From contig NZ_JIAL01000001.1 of the NCBI RefSeq assembly GCF_000688455.1, positions 1,147,001-1,211,000 of the forward strand: a stretch of 64,000 nucleotides of DNA, read 5' to 3'. Shown here piece by piece: positions 1 through 7,766 of this stretch. This DNA is from Pseudacidobacterium ailaaui (lineage in GTDB: Bacteria > Acidobacteriota > Terriglobia > Terriglobales > Acidobacteriaceae). The notes under the pieces were generated by a model. That model saw nothing but the letters and a program-made list of their open reading frames with translations. It was not told the DNA's origin and did not search any database. The position numbers and the translations under genes are program-made. Each line of letters opens with the position of its first letter. Position 1 is the first letter of the stretch.

Positions 1-143
1 ACGGCAGCTCCGCTGGAATCCAAGACTGTTCCAGAGATTGTGCCGGACTCAGCCTGACCGAAGCTAAACTTCGCACCGGCAAACCATAGCACTAACCCCA
101 AGGCCAGTAAAAAGGCTCTTCTGAAATATGGTGTGCAATTCAT
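1..143 (-). CDS. N-terminal fragment of a TonB-dependent receptor-type outer-membrane protein (cut by window edge)
   Basis: Only the first 47 codons are present; the gene continues beyond position 1. The start is ATG at 143 with a purine-rich GCAGGGGGAT just upstream. The product begins with a signal peptide (charged MNCTPYFRR, then a Leu/Ala-rich core ending near FSFGQA), followed by the start of a beta-sandwich strand, GTISGTVLDSSGAAV. That strand is how the carboxypeptidase-regulatory-like domain at the N-terminus of acidobacterial TonB-dependent receptors begins. The receptor identity is inferred from this opening only; any secreted protein with such a domain would look alike. Confidence 0.65.
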   Translation of the reverse strand, partial: MNCTPYFRRAFLLALGLVLWFAGAKFSFGQAESGTISGTVLDSSGAA

Positions 144-443
144 ACATCCCCCTGCAGGAAATTTTGAGAAGCAAAATTTCATGTTTGTTACTAATTACTA
201 AGCAAACCAGATTCCAGAAACCGCAGGTTCGAACGGAAAGTACCCCCGATGCAAAATCTGACCCTAATTTTCAAGGATTTAACGAATTTTCTGTTTACCT
301 TTAAACAAATATATATTCGATTTTGTTTACGCATTGAGAAATCAATCCGTTTTGTGTGTCTCCGATTTTTAGGAAACAGACTGCATATGTTATGAAAATT
401 CATATTTGCTGCGCATACACTGGAATTGCGGCATGAAATCGAC
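144..443. other. AT-rich divergent intergenic region
   Basis: This 300-base gap separates the leftward receptor fragment from rightward rlmH and must hold both promoters. It is clearly more AT-rich than the flanking genes, with T- and A-runs around 260-330. I could not assign a confident -35/-10 pair, and I see no tRNA, repeat or credible short gene in it. Confidence 0.5.
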
Positions 444-881
444 ATGAAACTTTTGTTGGCATGGATTGGTTCACGGAACGTGCGTGATTCGCGCGAAGCG
501 GAGTACCTCCGCCTGATCCAACCTTTCGCATCGATAGATTCGGCTGTCTTCCGCTCTGAAAAGGACTTTTTTGACAAAGCTGCCGCGCTAAAGGGGCGGA
601 CGGCACCCGTCCTGGTCCTTTTGGACAGTCGAGGAAAGCAATGGACTTCAGAAACATTTGCTGCATGGCTTGGCCGCCAGCGTGATGATGGGTGTCAACG
701 AATCATTTTTGCGATAGGGCCGGCTGATGGATGGTCGGAAGAGGCGCGCGGGCGCGCAGATCTGCTGCTTTCTCTCTCCATGATGACGCTGCCGCACGAA
801 CTGGCGCGGGTCATGCTCTGCGAACAGGTCTATCGGGCATTTACAATCCTCTCTGGGCATCCCTATCACACGGGACACTGA
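444..881 (+). CDS. rlmH: 23S rRNA (pseudouridine1915-N3)-methyltransferase RlmH
   Basis: The 145-residue product is a SPOUT-class methyltransferase that methylates pseudouridine 1915 in helix 69 of 23S rRNA using S-adenosylmethionine. The SAM-binding knot loop is visible as FAIGPADGW (about residues 89-97), and the C-terminal family signature runs from LPHELARVM to the ending HPYHTGH, matching the family's conserved HPYH tail. ATG at 444 is preferred over an upstream in-frame TTG because the family begins MKL directly. The length is slightly below the usual 155. Its TGA overlaps the ATG of cobO by one base, so the two are probably translationally coupled. Confidence 0.93.
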   Translation: MKLLLAWIGSRNVRDSREAEYLRLIQPFASIDSAVFRSEKDFFDKAAALKGRTAPVLVLLDSRGKQWTSETFAAWLGRQRDDGCQRIIFAIGPADGWSEEARGRADLLLSLSMMTLPHELARVMLCEQVYRAFTILSGHPYHTGH

Positions 882-1423
882 TGGACATGGTTGATTCTCG
901 TAAAGGACTGGTCCTCATTCACACGGGCCCAGGCAAGGGCAAGACCACTGCCGCCATGGGCACGGCCCTGCGCGCAGTCGGCAACGGCATGAAGGTGCTC
1001 ATGCTCCAGTTTCTGAAAGGATCCTGGCATTACGGCGAGCTGGACGCGGTCAAGGTCTTTGACGGCAACTTCGTCATGCGGCAGATGGGCCGCGGCTTCG
1101 TGAAAATCGGTGGGGCCGAGACGGACCCGGAAGACATTCGCCTGGTCGAGGAAGCCTGGGAGGAAGCCAGCAAGGCCATCCTCTCCGGGGAGTGGGACAT
1201 GGTGGTGCTGGACGAGATCAACTATGCTATCAGCTATCGGATGCTGGACCCGGCCAAAGTAGTTGAGGTCCTCCAAGCGCGCCCAGAAATGGTGCACGTG
1301 ATCCTGACGGGGAGAAATGCGCATCCTTCCCTGGTTGAGATCGCAGATACAGTCACCGAAATGCGCGAGGTGAAACATGCTTACCAGAAAGGTATTCTGG
1401 CCCAACGAGGAATAGAGTATTAG
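881..1423 (+). CDS. cobO: Corrinoid (cob(I)yrinic acid a,c-diamide) adenosyltransferase, CobO/CobA type
   Basis: The enzyme transfers the 5'-deoxyadenosyl group of ATP to the reduced cobalt of corrinoids in adenosylcobalamin synthesis or salvage. The 180-residue product carries the family P-loop GPGKGKTT (about residues 16-23), the LQFLKG segment after it, and the Walker-B-like VVLDEINYA, all diagnostic of the CobA/CobO family rather than PduO. The C-terminus HAYQKGILAQRGIEY is also typical. The start overlaps the rlmH stop (TGATG), indicating coupling. No other cobalamin genes are in the window, so it may serve salvage. Confidence 0.92.
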   Translation: MDMVDSRKGLVLIHTGPGKGKTTAAMGTALRAVGNGMKVLMLQFLKGSWHYGELDAVKVFDGNFVMRQMGRGFVKIGGAETDPEDIRLVEEAWEEASKAILSGEWDMVVLDEINYAISYRMLDPAKVVEVLQARPEMVHVILTGRNAHPSLVEIADTVTEMREVKHAYQKGILAQRGIEY

Positions 1424-1496
1424 GTAAGACCATGCAGGGTCGCTTCGCTATGCGCTCGCGCGTTTTGGCGGAGAACAAGATTGAGAGAGAGGTGGC

Positions 1497-2357
1497 ATGT
1501 CCTGGTTTAAAAGACAGGAGAACCGGATTGAGAACGCTGGGGAAAAAAGCGTTCGCACGGAAGGGCTGTGGATAAAATGCGAAAAGTGCAGCCAGATCAT
1601 CTTCAAGGCCGACGTCGAGGCCAATCTGCAAGTTTGCCCGAAATGCGGGCACCACTTCCGGATGGGGGCAAGGGCGCGGATTGAAAGCCTGCTTGAGCCG
1701 GGATATGAGATTGTGGATACGGAGCTGAAGTCTACAGATCCCCTCCATTTTACTGACCTGAAGCCCTATCAGTCCCGCCTGAAGAAGGCCCAGCAGGAGA
1801 CCGGACTGAATGATGCCATCGTGAATGCGGTAGGGAAAATGGGACCGCATTCGGTTGTCCTGTCGGTGCTCGAATACTCCTTTATTGGCGGCAGTATGGG
1901 CGCGGTGATGGGAGAGACCATTGCCCGCGCTGCCGACCGGGCCTATACGTCGCACCATCCGCTGATCGTCGTCTCAGCTTCCGGAGGAGCGCGCATGATG
2001 GAAGGGATTGTCAGCCTGATGCAGATGGCCAAAATCTCTGCGGCCCTGGCGCGGCTGGACGATGCACGGATTCCCTATATTTCGGTTCTTACAGATCCCA
2101 CTACAGGCGGTGTGACGGCCAGCTTTGCCATGCTGGGAGATCTCAACATCGCTGAACCCGGAGCGCTGATTGGCTTTGCCGGCCCCCGGGTCATCGAACA
2201 GACCATCCGGCAGAAGCTGCCAGATGGTTTTCAGCGCTCGGAGTTTCTACTGGAACACGGATTTCTGGATGCCGTTGTGCCGCGCAAGGAACTCAAGCCG
2301 TATCTGATACGGGCCCTCGATTTCATGAGTCCCACTCAAGCCGCTTCGACTGCCTGA
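1497..2357 (+). CDS. accD: Acetyl-CoA carboxylase carboxyltransferase subunit beta
   Basis: AccD pairs with AccA to transfer the carboxyl group from biotin to acetyl-CoA, the committed step of fatty-acid synthesis in the cytoplasm. The 286-residue protein has the N-terminal four-cysteine zinc ribbon (Cys28, Cys31, Cys47, Cys50) followed by the crotonase-fold carboxyltransferase domain, with the glycine-rich SASGGARMMEG and DPTTGGVTASFAMLGD motifs. Length matches the family (about 285-300). A strong AGAGGTGG ribosome site precedes the ATG. accA is not in the window. The usual folC neighbour is absent. Confidence 0.97.
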   Translation: MSWFKRQENRIENAGEKSVRTEGLWIKCEKCSQIIFKADVEANLQVCPKCGHHFRMGARARIESLLEPGYEIVDTELKSTDPLHFTDLKPYQSRLKKAQQETGLNDAIVNAVGKMGPHSVVLSVLEYSFIGGSMGAVMGETIARAADRAYTSHHPLIVVSASGGARMMEGIVSLMQMAKISAALARLDDARIPYISVLTDPTTGGVTASFAMLGDLNIAEPGALIGFAGPRVIEQTIRQKLPDGFQRSEFLLEHGFLDAVVPRKELKPYLIRALDFMSPTQAASTA

Positions 2358-2743
2358 GTCGCTCCCGCTGGACGTATGATTTTTTAAATTCTTGAAAAAG
2401 AATGACTTAAGCTATCAGCGCGCACCAGCGATGAGGAACCGCGTAAGAGCGGGGACTCGGCCAATTTTTTTGTAAATTCTTCATAACAAAAGACTTATAA
2501 GTAAATTATTGAAAACGAAGAAGATACAATCAAACCCTGCTGGGCCGGAACCAGAGTTTGTGCCGGATGTTTTTCTACTCCTCTTTCTATTTTAGCGAAA
2601 TCAGGCAAAATATCCGGCACCTGAGGGAACGAAACCGCCGCTATTGCACCTCGGCATTTTTGATCCCCGATTTCAAGTGCTCCCGGTCCGGGATGTACAT
2701 ATATCGTAGAGTTATCCATGATCCATGTGAAAGGAACCAAGCC
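2358..2743. other. Intergenic region with three inverted repeats (accD-galT)
   Basis: This 386-base stretch has no supported gene. It is AT-rich from 2375 to 2530. It contains a 6-bp hairpin ATTCTT-gaaa-AAGAAT at 2388-2403, a larger imperfect hairpin at 2433-2458 followed by a T-run, and a widely spaced perfect 9-bp inverted repeat GTGCCGGAT (2560-2568) / ATCCGGCAC (2612-2620). The last lies within the likely galT leader. I could not match it to a riboswitch class I know. The galT reading frame is open through part of this region, but homology places its start at 2744. Confidence 0.5.
2433..2471 (+). terminator. Possible imperfect terminator after accD
   Basis: GAG (2433-2435) and CCGC (2439-2442) pair with GCGG (2449-2452) and CTC (2456-2458), separated by a purine internal loop, and seven T residues follow at 2465-2471. 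The gap between stem and T-run is about six bases, which is long for a standard intrinsic terminator, so this is tentative. Confidence 0.35.
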
Positions 2744-3811
2744 TTGAGTCAGTCTGCTTTTCAGTTTCCTCACCGCCGCTACAATCCGCTGCGTCGCCAG
2801 TGGGTGCTGATTTCTCCTCACCGTACGCAGCGGCCGTGGCAGGGGGAAGTGAATCCGTCTTCAGGTTTTTCCGAGGTGCATTATGATCCGGCGTGCTATC
2901 TCTGCCCAGGAAATGAGCGGGCAGGGGGGCATCGTAATCCTCATTATGAAAACGTGTTCATTTTCGACAACGACTATGCCGCCCTGCTGCCCGACTCACC
3001 GGCGCCGGAGACAGAAGACATGCCCGAGCTTTTGCGGGCCGAACAGGAGCGGGGCCGCTGCCGCGTCTTGTGCTTCCATCCAGACCACAGCCTGACGCTT
3101 GCCTTGATGCAAGAGAAAGACATTCGGGGCGTGGTGGACGCATGGACGGAACAATACAAGGAGCTGGCAGGAAATCCATCGATTCGTTATGTACAGATTT
3201 TTGAGAACCGCGGCGCGATGATGGGCGCGAGCAATCCGCACCCGCATTGCCAGATCTGGGCAACCGAGCATGTTCCTGATGAGCCTGCAACGGAAACTGA
3301 ATCGCTCCGAAGCTATCAGGCCGAACACGGATCCTGTCTGCTTTGCGATTATCTGAAGATCGAAAGTGAAAAACAGACCCGCGTGGTCTGCGAAAATGAC
3401 GAATTTCTGGTAGTCGTACCCTGGTGGGCAGTGTGGCCGTTTGAAACGCTGGTGCTGGCCAAAAAGCACGTAGGCTCGCTGGCTGAGTTTACAGACCGGC
3501 AGAAAACGGCATTTGCAAACATTCTGAAGCAGACAACCATCCGCTATGACAACCTGTTTCAGACCAGTTTTCCCTATACGATGGGCCTTCATCAGACCCC
3601 TTGCGACGGGGAGAGCCATGGCGAATGGCATTTTCATGCGCACTACTATCCGCCCTTGCTGCGGTCGGCGACGGTAAGAAAATTTATGGTAGGGTTCGAG
3701 ATGCTCGGGATGCCGCAACGGGACATCACGCCGGAGAGCGCGGCAGAGCGGCTGCGGGCCTTGTCCGGGGTGCATTTTACCCAGGAGCATGGAAGCGGGG
3801 CAGCGGATTAA
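2744..3811 (+). CDS. galT: Galactose-1-phosphate uridylyltransferase
   Basis: GalT exchanges UMP between UDP-glucose and galactose-1-phosphate in the Leloir pathway. The 355-residue product resembles the E. coli enzyme: HRRYNPLRRQW and SPHRTQRPWQG near the N-terminus, the zinc pair Cys51/Cys54, and the active-site SNPHPHCQIWA with nucleophile His168. The start is assigned to TTG at 2744, since AAAGGA lies 8-9 bases upstream and HRRYNP then falls about ten residues from the start, as in E. coli; an in-frame ATG at 2693 would add 17 unmatched residues. No galK, galE or galM is nearby, so galT is isolated here. Confidence 0.95.
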   Translation: MSQSAFQFPHRRYNPLRRQWVLISPHRTQRPWQGEVNPSSGFSEVHYDPACYLCPGNERAGGHRNPHYENVFIFDNDYAALLPDSPAPETEDMPELLRAEQERGRCRVLCFHPDHSLTLALMQEKDIRGVVDAWTEQYKELAGNPSIRYVQIFENRGAMMGASNPHPHCQIWATEHVPDEPATETESLRSYQAEHGSCLLCDYLKIESEKQTRVVCENDEFLVVVPWWAVWPFETLVLAKKHVGSLAEFTDRQKTAFANILKQTTIRYDNLFQTSFPYTMGLHQTPCDGESHGEWHFHAHYYPPLLRSATVRKFMVGFEMLGMPQRDITPESAAERLRALSGVHFTQEHGSGAAD

Positions 3812-3976
3812 AGGCCACCGGCAGGGCCGGGAACGCTGTTCCCTGTCAGGTCGCTGGGCAAATATGTGTTGCAGCGGCCAACCCGCGGAAGATCCGGGGC
3901 CTATGCCGAGCAAGACGGTGGGAAGGAAGCCACAGAGGACTGCGCGAAAAAGACCATAAATGGGTGGCAGAAATTA

Positions 3977-4052
3977 TGGTGAGCCCGCTGGGATTCGAAC
4001 CCAGGACCCACGCCTTAAAAGGGCGTTGCTCTACCAGCTGAGCTACGAGCTC
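3977..4052 (-). tRNA. tRNA-Lys (anticodon UUU)
   Basis: Read on the minus strand, the 76-base gene forms a full cloverleaf: acceptor GAGCTCG with CGGGCTC, D-arm GCTCAGCTGGTAGAGC, anticodon stem ACGCC/GGCGT around loop CTTTTAA (anticodon TTT), and T-arm CTGGG-TTCGAAT-CCCAG. Discriminator A and CCA are encoded. It stands alone between galT and the sensor genes. Confidence 0.97.
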
Positions 4053-4189
4053 GCGCAGTACCGCTTCTACAAAGGTACCATATTTTGCCAGTAGTCCGGG
4101 CCGGTGAAACGGCCGGTTTCCCACAACAGAAGTGCGCGGAAAGATCCAAGGAACGGCAATTCCAGGCCGTGACTGAGGATGTCCCGGAC

Positions 4190-5275
4190 CTATCGCTTTT
4201 CGCGGTTCATGGGAACTACTTGTACGGTCGTATCTCGCACTTCAGCCAGAAAGCGGTTGATGACGGAGCCGCGCAGCAGGATGTCAAAGCGCGAGCGGGC
4301 GGACTGTCCGAACACGACATGGGAGATGTTCTCTTTTTTTGTAAAGTTGATGAGAGCATCGGCCACGTTCTTGTCATGCAGGACGCTGACCTTGGCGCCA
4401 AGGTCCCGTGCCAGCCGCTGGTATTCCTCCAGGCGGTGCTGTGCTTCAGGAGATTTGTGGTGGTCCTTGCCTGCATCCACATAGACGGCATACCAGTTCG
4501 TGGCAAGTCGCCCTGCGATCCGCGCGCCGGTGCGAATGAGCCTCTCGGTACCGGGATGGGGCGAGATACAGACCATGACCTTCTCCGGAATGGGGGCCTG
4601 CTCAAGCCCCTGCACACGCCGATATTCTGAGGCGGCGCTGCTGACCTGTTCGGCCGTGGTGCGCAGGGCCAGCTCGCGCAGCAGGTTGAGATTGCCCTTG
4701 CGGAAGAAGTTGGCCAGCGCCTGCTCGACTTTTTCCGGAGCATAAATTTTGCCTTCCCGCAGGCGGGCGCGTAACTCCTCGATGGTGATGTCCACATTGA
4801 CGACTTCGTCGGCACGCTTCAGGAAACTGTCCGGAATGGTTTCCTTGATCTGTGTGCTGGCGGAGCGGGAGACAGCATCGTTGAGTGTTTCAAGATGCTG
4901 GATGTTGACGGCGGTCATCACGTGGATGCCCGCGTCGAGCAGCTCCAGCACATCCTCGTATCTTTTGCGATGGCGCGACCCCGGAACATTGGTGTGCGCC
5001 AGCTCATCGACGATGCAGGTGTGGGGACGGCGGGCCAGTACAGCATCCAGGTCCATTTCGTGCAGGGTCACGGAGCGGTAGGGGACCTGTTTCAGGGGAA
5101 CAATTTCAAGATCGCCGAGGAGCGCCTCGGTCTCCTTGCGGCCATGCGTTTCAATCAGGCCGATGACGATGTCCACGCCTTGCTGTTTGAGCAGGTGGGC
5201 ATCTTCAAGCATCCGGTAGGTCTTGCCGACTCCGGGAGCAGCGCCGAGGTAGATGCGCAGTTTTCCGTGACTCAT
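4190..5275 (-). CDS. KdpD-type N-terminal sensor domain plus universal-stress (Usp) domain, stand-alone
   Basis: The 361-residue protein equals only the cytoplasmic N-terminal part of the potassium sensor KdpD. Residues 1-210 are the KdpD domain with Walker A GAAPGVGKT (11-19) and the VDELAHTN motif (about 89-96); residues 230-356 form a Usp-like domain. The DUF4118 membrane region and kinase domains of full KdpD are absent. Its ATG lies two bases after the stop of the upstream kinase gene, with GGAGGTG as ribosome site, so both are one operon. No kdpFABC or kdpE is in the window. A role in potassium or second-messenger sensing is inferred from the family only. Truncated KdpD proteins are known in other bacteria. 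Confidence 0.9.
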   Translation of the reverse strand: MSHGKLRIYLGAAPGVGKTYRMLEDAHLLKQQGVDIVIGLIETHGRKETEALLGDLEIVPLKQVPYRSVTLHEMDLDAVLARRPHTCIVDELAHTNVPGSRHRKRYEDVLELLDAGIHVMTAVNIQHLETLNDAVSRSASTQIKETIPDSFLKRADEVVNVDITIEELRARLREGKIYAPEKVEQALANFFRKGNLNLLRELALRTTAEQVSSAASEYRRVQGLEQAPIPEKVMVCISPHPGTERLIRTGARIAGRLATNWYAVYVDAGKDHHKSPEAQHRLEEYQRLARDLGAKVSVLHDKNVADALINFTKKENISHVVFGQSARSRFDILLRGSVINRFLAEVRDTTVQVVPMNREKR

Positions 5276-5277
5276 CG

Positions 5278-7095
5278 TCAGCCCACCTCCACTTCATGCC
5301 GCGTGGGAGTGGGAGCAGCGACGGGAAGGGTAAAGCTGAAGGACGTTCCCTGGCCGAGACGGCTTTCAACAGCGACCTGTCCGCCGAGGCTCTCCACCAG
5401 GCGGCGGACCAGGGCCAGGCCGAGACCGGTGCCATCACTGGAGCTGCCGCCTGCAAAGCGGCCGAAGATATTGGGCAGCCGTTCGGCCTCAATGCCACAG
5501 CCGGTGTCCTGCACTACAAACTGGATGCGGTCCTTCATCTCAGAGGCTTTGAGGCGAATTTCACCACCGGGAGGTGTGTAGCGCACCGCGTTGGCAAGAA
5601 GATTGTCCAGGATGCTGCGCAGAGCGCGGCGATCAGCGCTGACATAGGACAGGTCTTCGAAGGCCTCAATGTGGATTTCAATGTTTTTTGCACGCGCCTG
5701 TTCACGAAAACGATGACTGGCATCCTCAAGAACATCAAACGGACGGAGCCGTTCAATCTTCATCTGGCGGCGGCCGGTGTCCAGCTCAGCGACTTCAATG
5801 AGGTCTGCCATGAGTTCGTCCAGACGCTCTGCCTCCTGCGTGGCGTCTTCAAGGATTTCAAACTGTAGCGGGCGCAGCTCACCGGCATGACCGCGAGTGA
5901 GGGCATAGAGGGCGAGACGGAGGCGCTCAAGAGGACCCCGCAGCTTCTGGGAGGCAACGGTAAGAAAGCGCGTCTTGAAGCGGTCAATGTCACGCATTTC
6001 GGTCACGTCTTCCAATACCGTGACCGCCCCAAGGAGCTTGCCATCGGCATCACGCATGGGGGCGGTGCGCAAACGGTAGCTGCGCTCGGCGCTGCCGATG
6101 CGCATGGGCAGCAGGGCCGCTTCACCCTCTCCAGCCGTGGCCTGCTGCATGGAAACAGCATTGCGGACAGCATTGAGGATTTTTTCTCCACCCGGGGTAT
6201 TGGTCAGGGCCATGCGGTCAGTTTTGCCGAGGAGTTCGGTGGCTGCCTGGTTGAGCTTGAGGACGTGGCCCTTGGCGTCCGTAACAATGACCGGTTCGAA
6301 GATGGAATTGATGATGGCGTCACTTAGCTGCTGCTCCATCTGGCGACGGCCGGACTCGGTTTCCCGCAGGTCGCGCAGGCGAATGGCCATGCGATTGATC
6401 TCTGTGGCCAGCCGCCCGAGGTCATCGTCCATTGTCCACTCGATGCGTCGGTGGAGATCCCCCTGACCGATCTGCTGTGCGGTGCGGGTGGTAGCGCGAA
6501 TGGGCCGGATGACCAGGAAGGCAGTAATCGAAGAAATGGCGAGCGCCACGAAAAGGCTGAATCCAGAGATGGCAATCAGGCGGGCACGCAGCATCGAGCG
6601 CTCGTGGTCCAGACCAGCCATGAGCGAGGCGCGGCGGACAAAGAGGGCACTGAGACGGTCTGAGAGGCCCTCGTCAATGCTGTCAAGCTGAGGACGAAAG
6701 ACGTTCGCCGCCAGATCGCGCCAGGCCTCCGGGTGATCAAGGCCGAGGTGCAACCGCTCGACAATCTGCCGGTGCTTCTGCTCCAGAACATCCACGGAGA
6801 GCGCCGAGTTGCGGCTGGCGGCCAGAAAACGCTGTTCGGTGACCTCTGCCTGGGCCAGCAGATGTTCGTAGATCGGACGGTCCGGATGGGAAACCAGGCG
6901 GCCAGCCAGTACCTGCTCTCGGGCCAGCGATGCCTGGATCTGGGAAATGGCGCTGACAGCGGCATCTTCGGCCTGCTGCTGCTCGTCGAGGGCAGACAAA
7001 TGCACAAAGGAATGGCGCACGAGCATTCCCAGGCCGCCAACCAGCGCAATCAGGAACAGAAAGCCAAGGATGAGTCTTTGATAAAGGCCCAGCAT
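5278..7095 (-). CDS. Membrane sensor histidine-kinase-like protein (HAMP-PAS-HisKA-HATPase) lacking the phospho-acceptor His
   Basis: The 605-residue protein has a membrane segment at about 8-27, an extracytoplasmic helical region, a second membrane segment at 172-196, HAMP (about 197-250), PAS (about 255-365), a HisKA-like dimerisation helix (370-440) and a HATPase domain (485-595). The ATP site looks intact: N-box Asn502, DTGCG (530-534), GTGLGL (555-560). The H-box reads SQKLRGPL where kinases have SHELRTPL: Gln383, codon at 5947-5949, replaces the phosphorylated His, and Lys384 replaces the adjacent acid. Autophosphorylation there looks impossible. It is the first gene of a unit with the KdpD-like protein; no response regulator is adjacent. 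Confidence 0.9.
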   Translation of the reverse strand: MLGLYQRLILGFLFLIALVGGLGMLVRHSFVHLSALDEQQQAEDAAVSAISQIQASLAREQVLAGRLVSHPDRPIYEHLLAQAEVTEQRFLAASRNSALSVDVLEQKHRQIVERLHLGLDHPEAWRDLAANVFRPQLDSIDEGLSDRLSALFVRRASLMAGLDHERSMLRARLIAISGFSLFVALAISSITAFLVIRPIRATTRTAQQIGQGDLHRRIEWTMDDDLGRLATEINRMAIRLRDLRETESGRRQMEQQLSDAIINSIFEPVIVTDAKGHVLKLNQAATELLGKTDRMALTNTPGGEKILNAVRNAVSMQQATAGEGEAALLPMRIGSAERSYRLRTAPMRDADGKLLGAVTVLEDVTEMRDIDRFKTRFLTVASQKLRGPLERLRLALYALTRGHAGELRPLQFEILEDATQEAERLDELMADLIEVAELDTGRRQMKIERLRPFDVLEDASHRFREQARAKNIEIHIEAFEDLSYVSADRRALRSILDNLLANAVRYTPPGGEIRLKASEMKDRIQFVVQDTGCGIEAERLPNIFGRFAGGSSSDGTGLGLALVRRLVESLGGQVAVESRLGQGTSFSFTLPVAAPTPTRHEVEVG

Positions 7096-7279
7096 GAAAA
7101 GTGGCTACTGATACAGCGTACAGCGAGCATGGTGCAACGTACAGGGTGCATTTCCCACACAGGGAAAGGTTTTTTGCCACGGTGGCGGGAAACCTGAACC
7201 GTTCTGCGAAAAAACGAGGTTGTCGGGCACGCTGCAGCAGACATCTGTTGAGAACCGGCTGGCGGACTAAACTAGAAAC

Positions 7280-7708
7280 ATGGGGCACGAAGGCATTCGG
7301 TTTGTTTCCGAAGCAGAGGCGCGAAGGGCAGAACGCTCCGAGCAGGACCTGCCGCAGGAAGCAAAGACACCGGTGAAGGTACGCGTCTTCAAGACTGAAG
7401 GCACCGGACTGGAGATCGTATGGAAAGATGGCCATACCAGCCGGTGGAGTTTTCTCTGGCTGCGAAATGCCTGCCCTTGTGCGACTTGCCATGATGAGCG
7501 AGAAAGGGCAGGGCGCAGACCGGGTGAGTCGAAACCTAAACCACAAACTTTGCTACCGATGTATGAAGCGCCTCCTCGGCCGGAAAGCGTAACCCAGGTG
7601 GGACATTATGCCATCAGCTTCCATTGGAACGACGGCCATCAGAGCGGGATCTACTCCTGGGACTACCTGCGTCGGCACTGCCAGTGCGGGGAATGCGCCG
7701 CAGCCTGA
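7280..7708 (+). CDS. DUF971 (GBBH-like N-terminal domain) protein
   Basis: The 142-residue protein holds one DUF971 domain, the zinc-binding module also found at the N-terminus of gamma-butyrobetaine hydroxylase. Visible hallmarks are LEIVWKDGHTSRW, the WLRNACPCATC cysteine cluster (about residues 60-70), HYAISFHWNDGHQSGIYSWDYLR and a C-terminal CQCGEC. The paired cysteine clusters probably bind metal. In other bacteria DUF971 is fused to or next to Mrp/ApbC iron-sulfur carriers; none is here. Function is unknown. It is divergent from the sensor-kinase gene, with 184 bases between them that must hold both promoters. Confidence 0.88.
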   Translation: MGHEGIRFVSEAEARRAERSEQDLPQEAKTPVKVRVFKTEGTGLEIVWKDGHTSRWSFLWLRNACPCATCHDERERAGRRPGESKPKPQTLLPMYEAPPRPESVTQVGHYAISFHWNDGHQSGIYSWDYLRRHCQCGECAAA

Positions 7709-7766
7709 CACGCCGTCGGCTTTGAGGACAGCAGGAACGCGTACCATAAAGAGGTTGGACTGAGGC

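Noticed and set aside
2401-2475. Possible riboswitch between accD and galT
   Set aside because: The hairpin does not match any riboswitch consensus I know; a weak terminator explains it better.
2495-2821. Antisense ORF over the galT leader
   Set aside because: It overlaps galT's start on the other strand, has no ribosome site and no recognisable domain.
3601-4124. Open frames across the tRNA-Lys region on both strands
   Set aside because: They read through the tRNA gene and give the usual tRNA-translated sequences; no family match or ribosome site.
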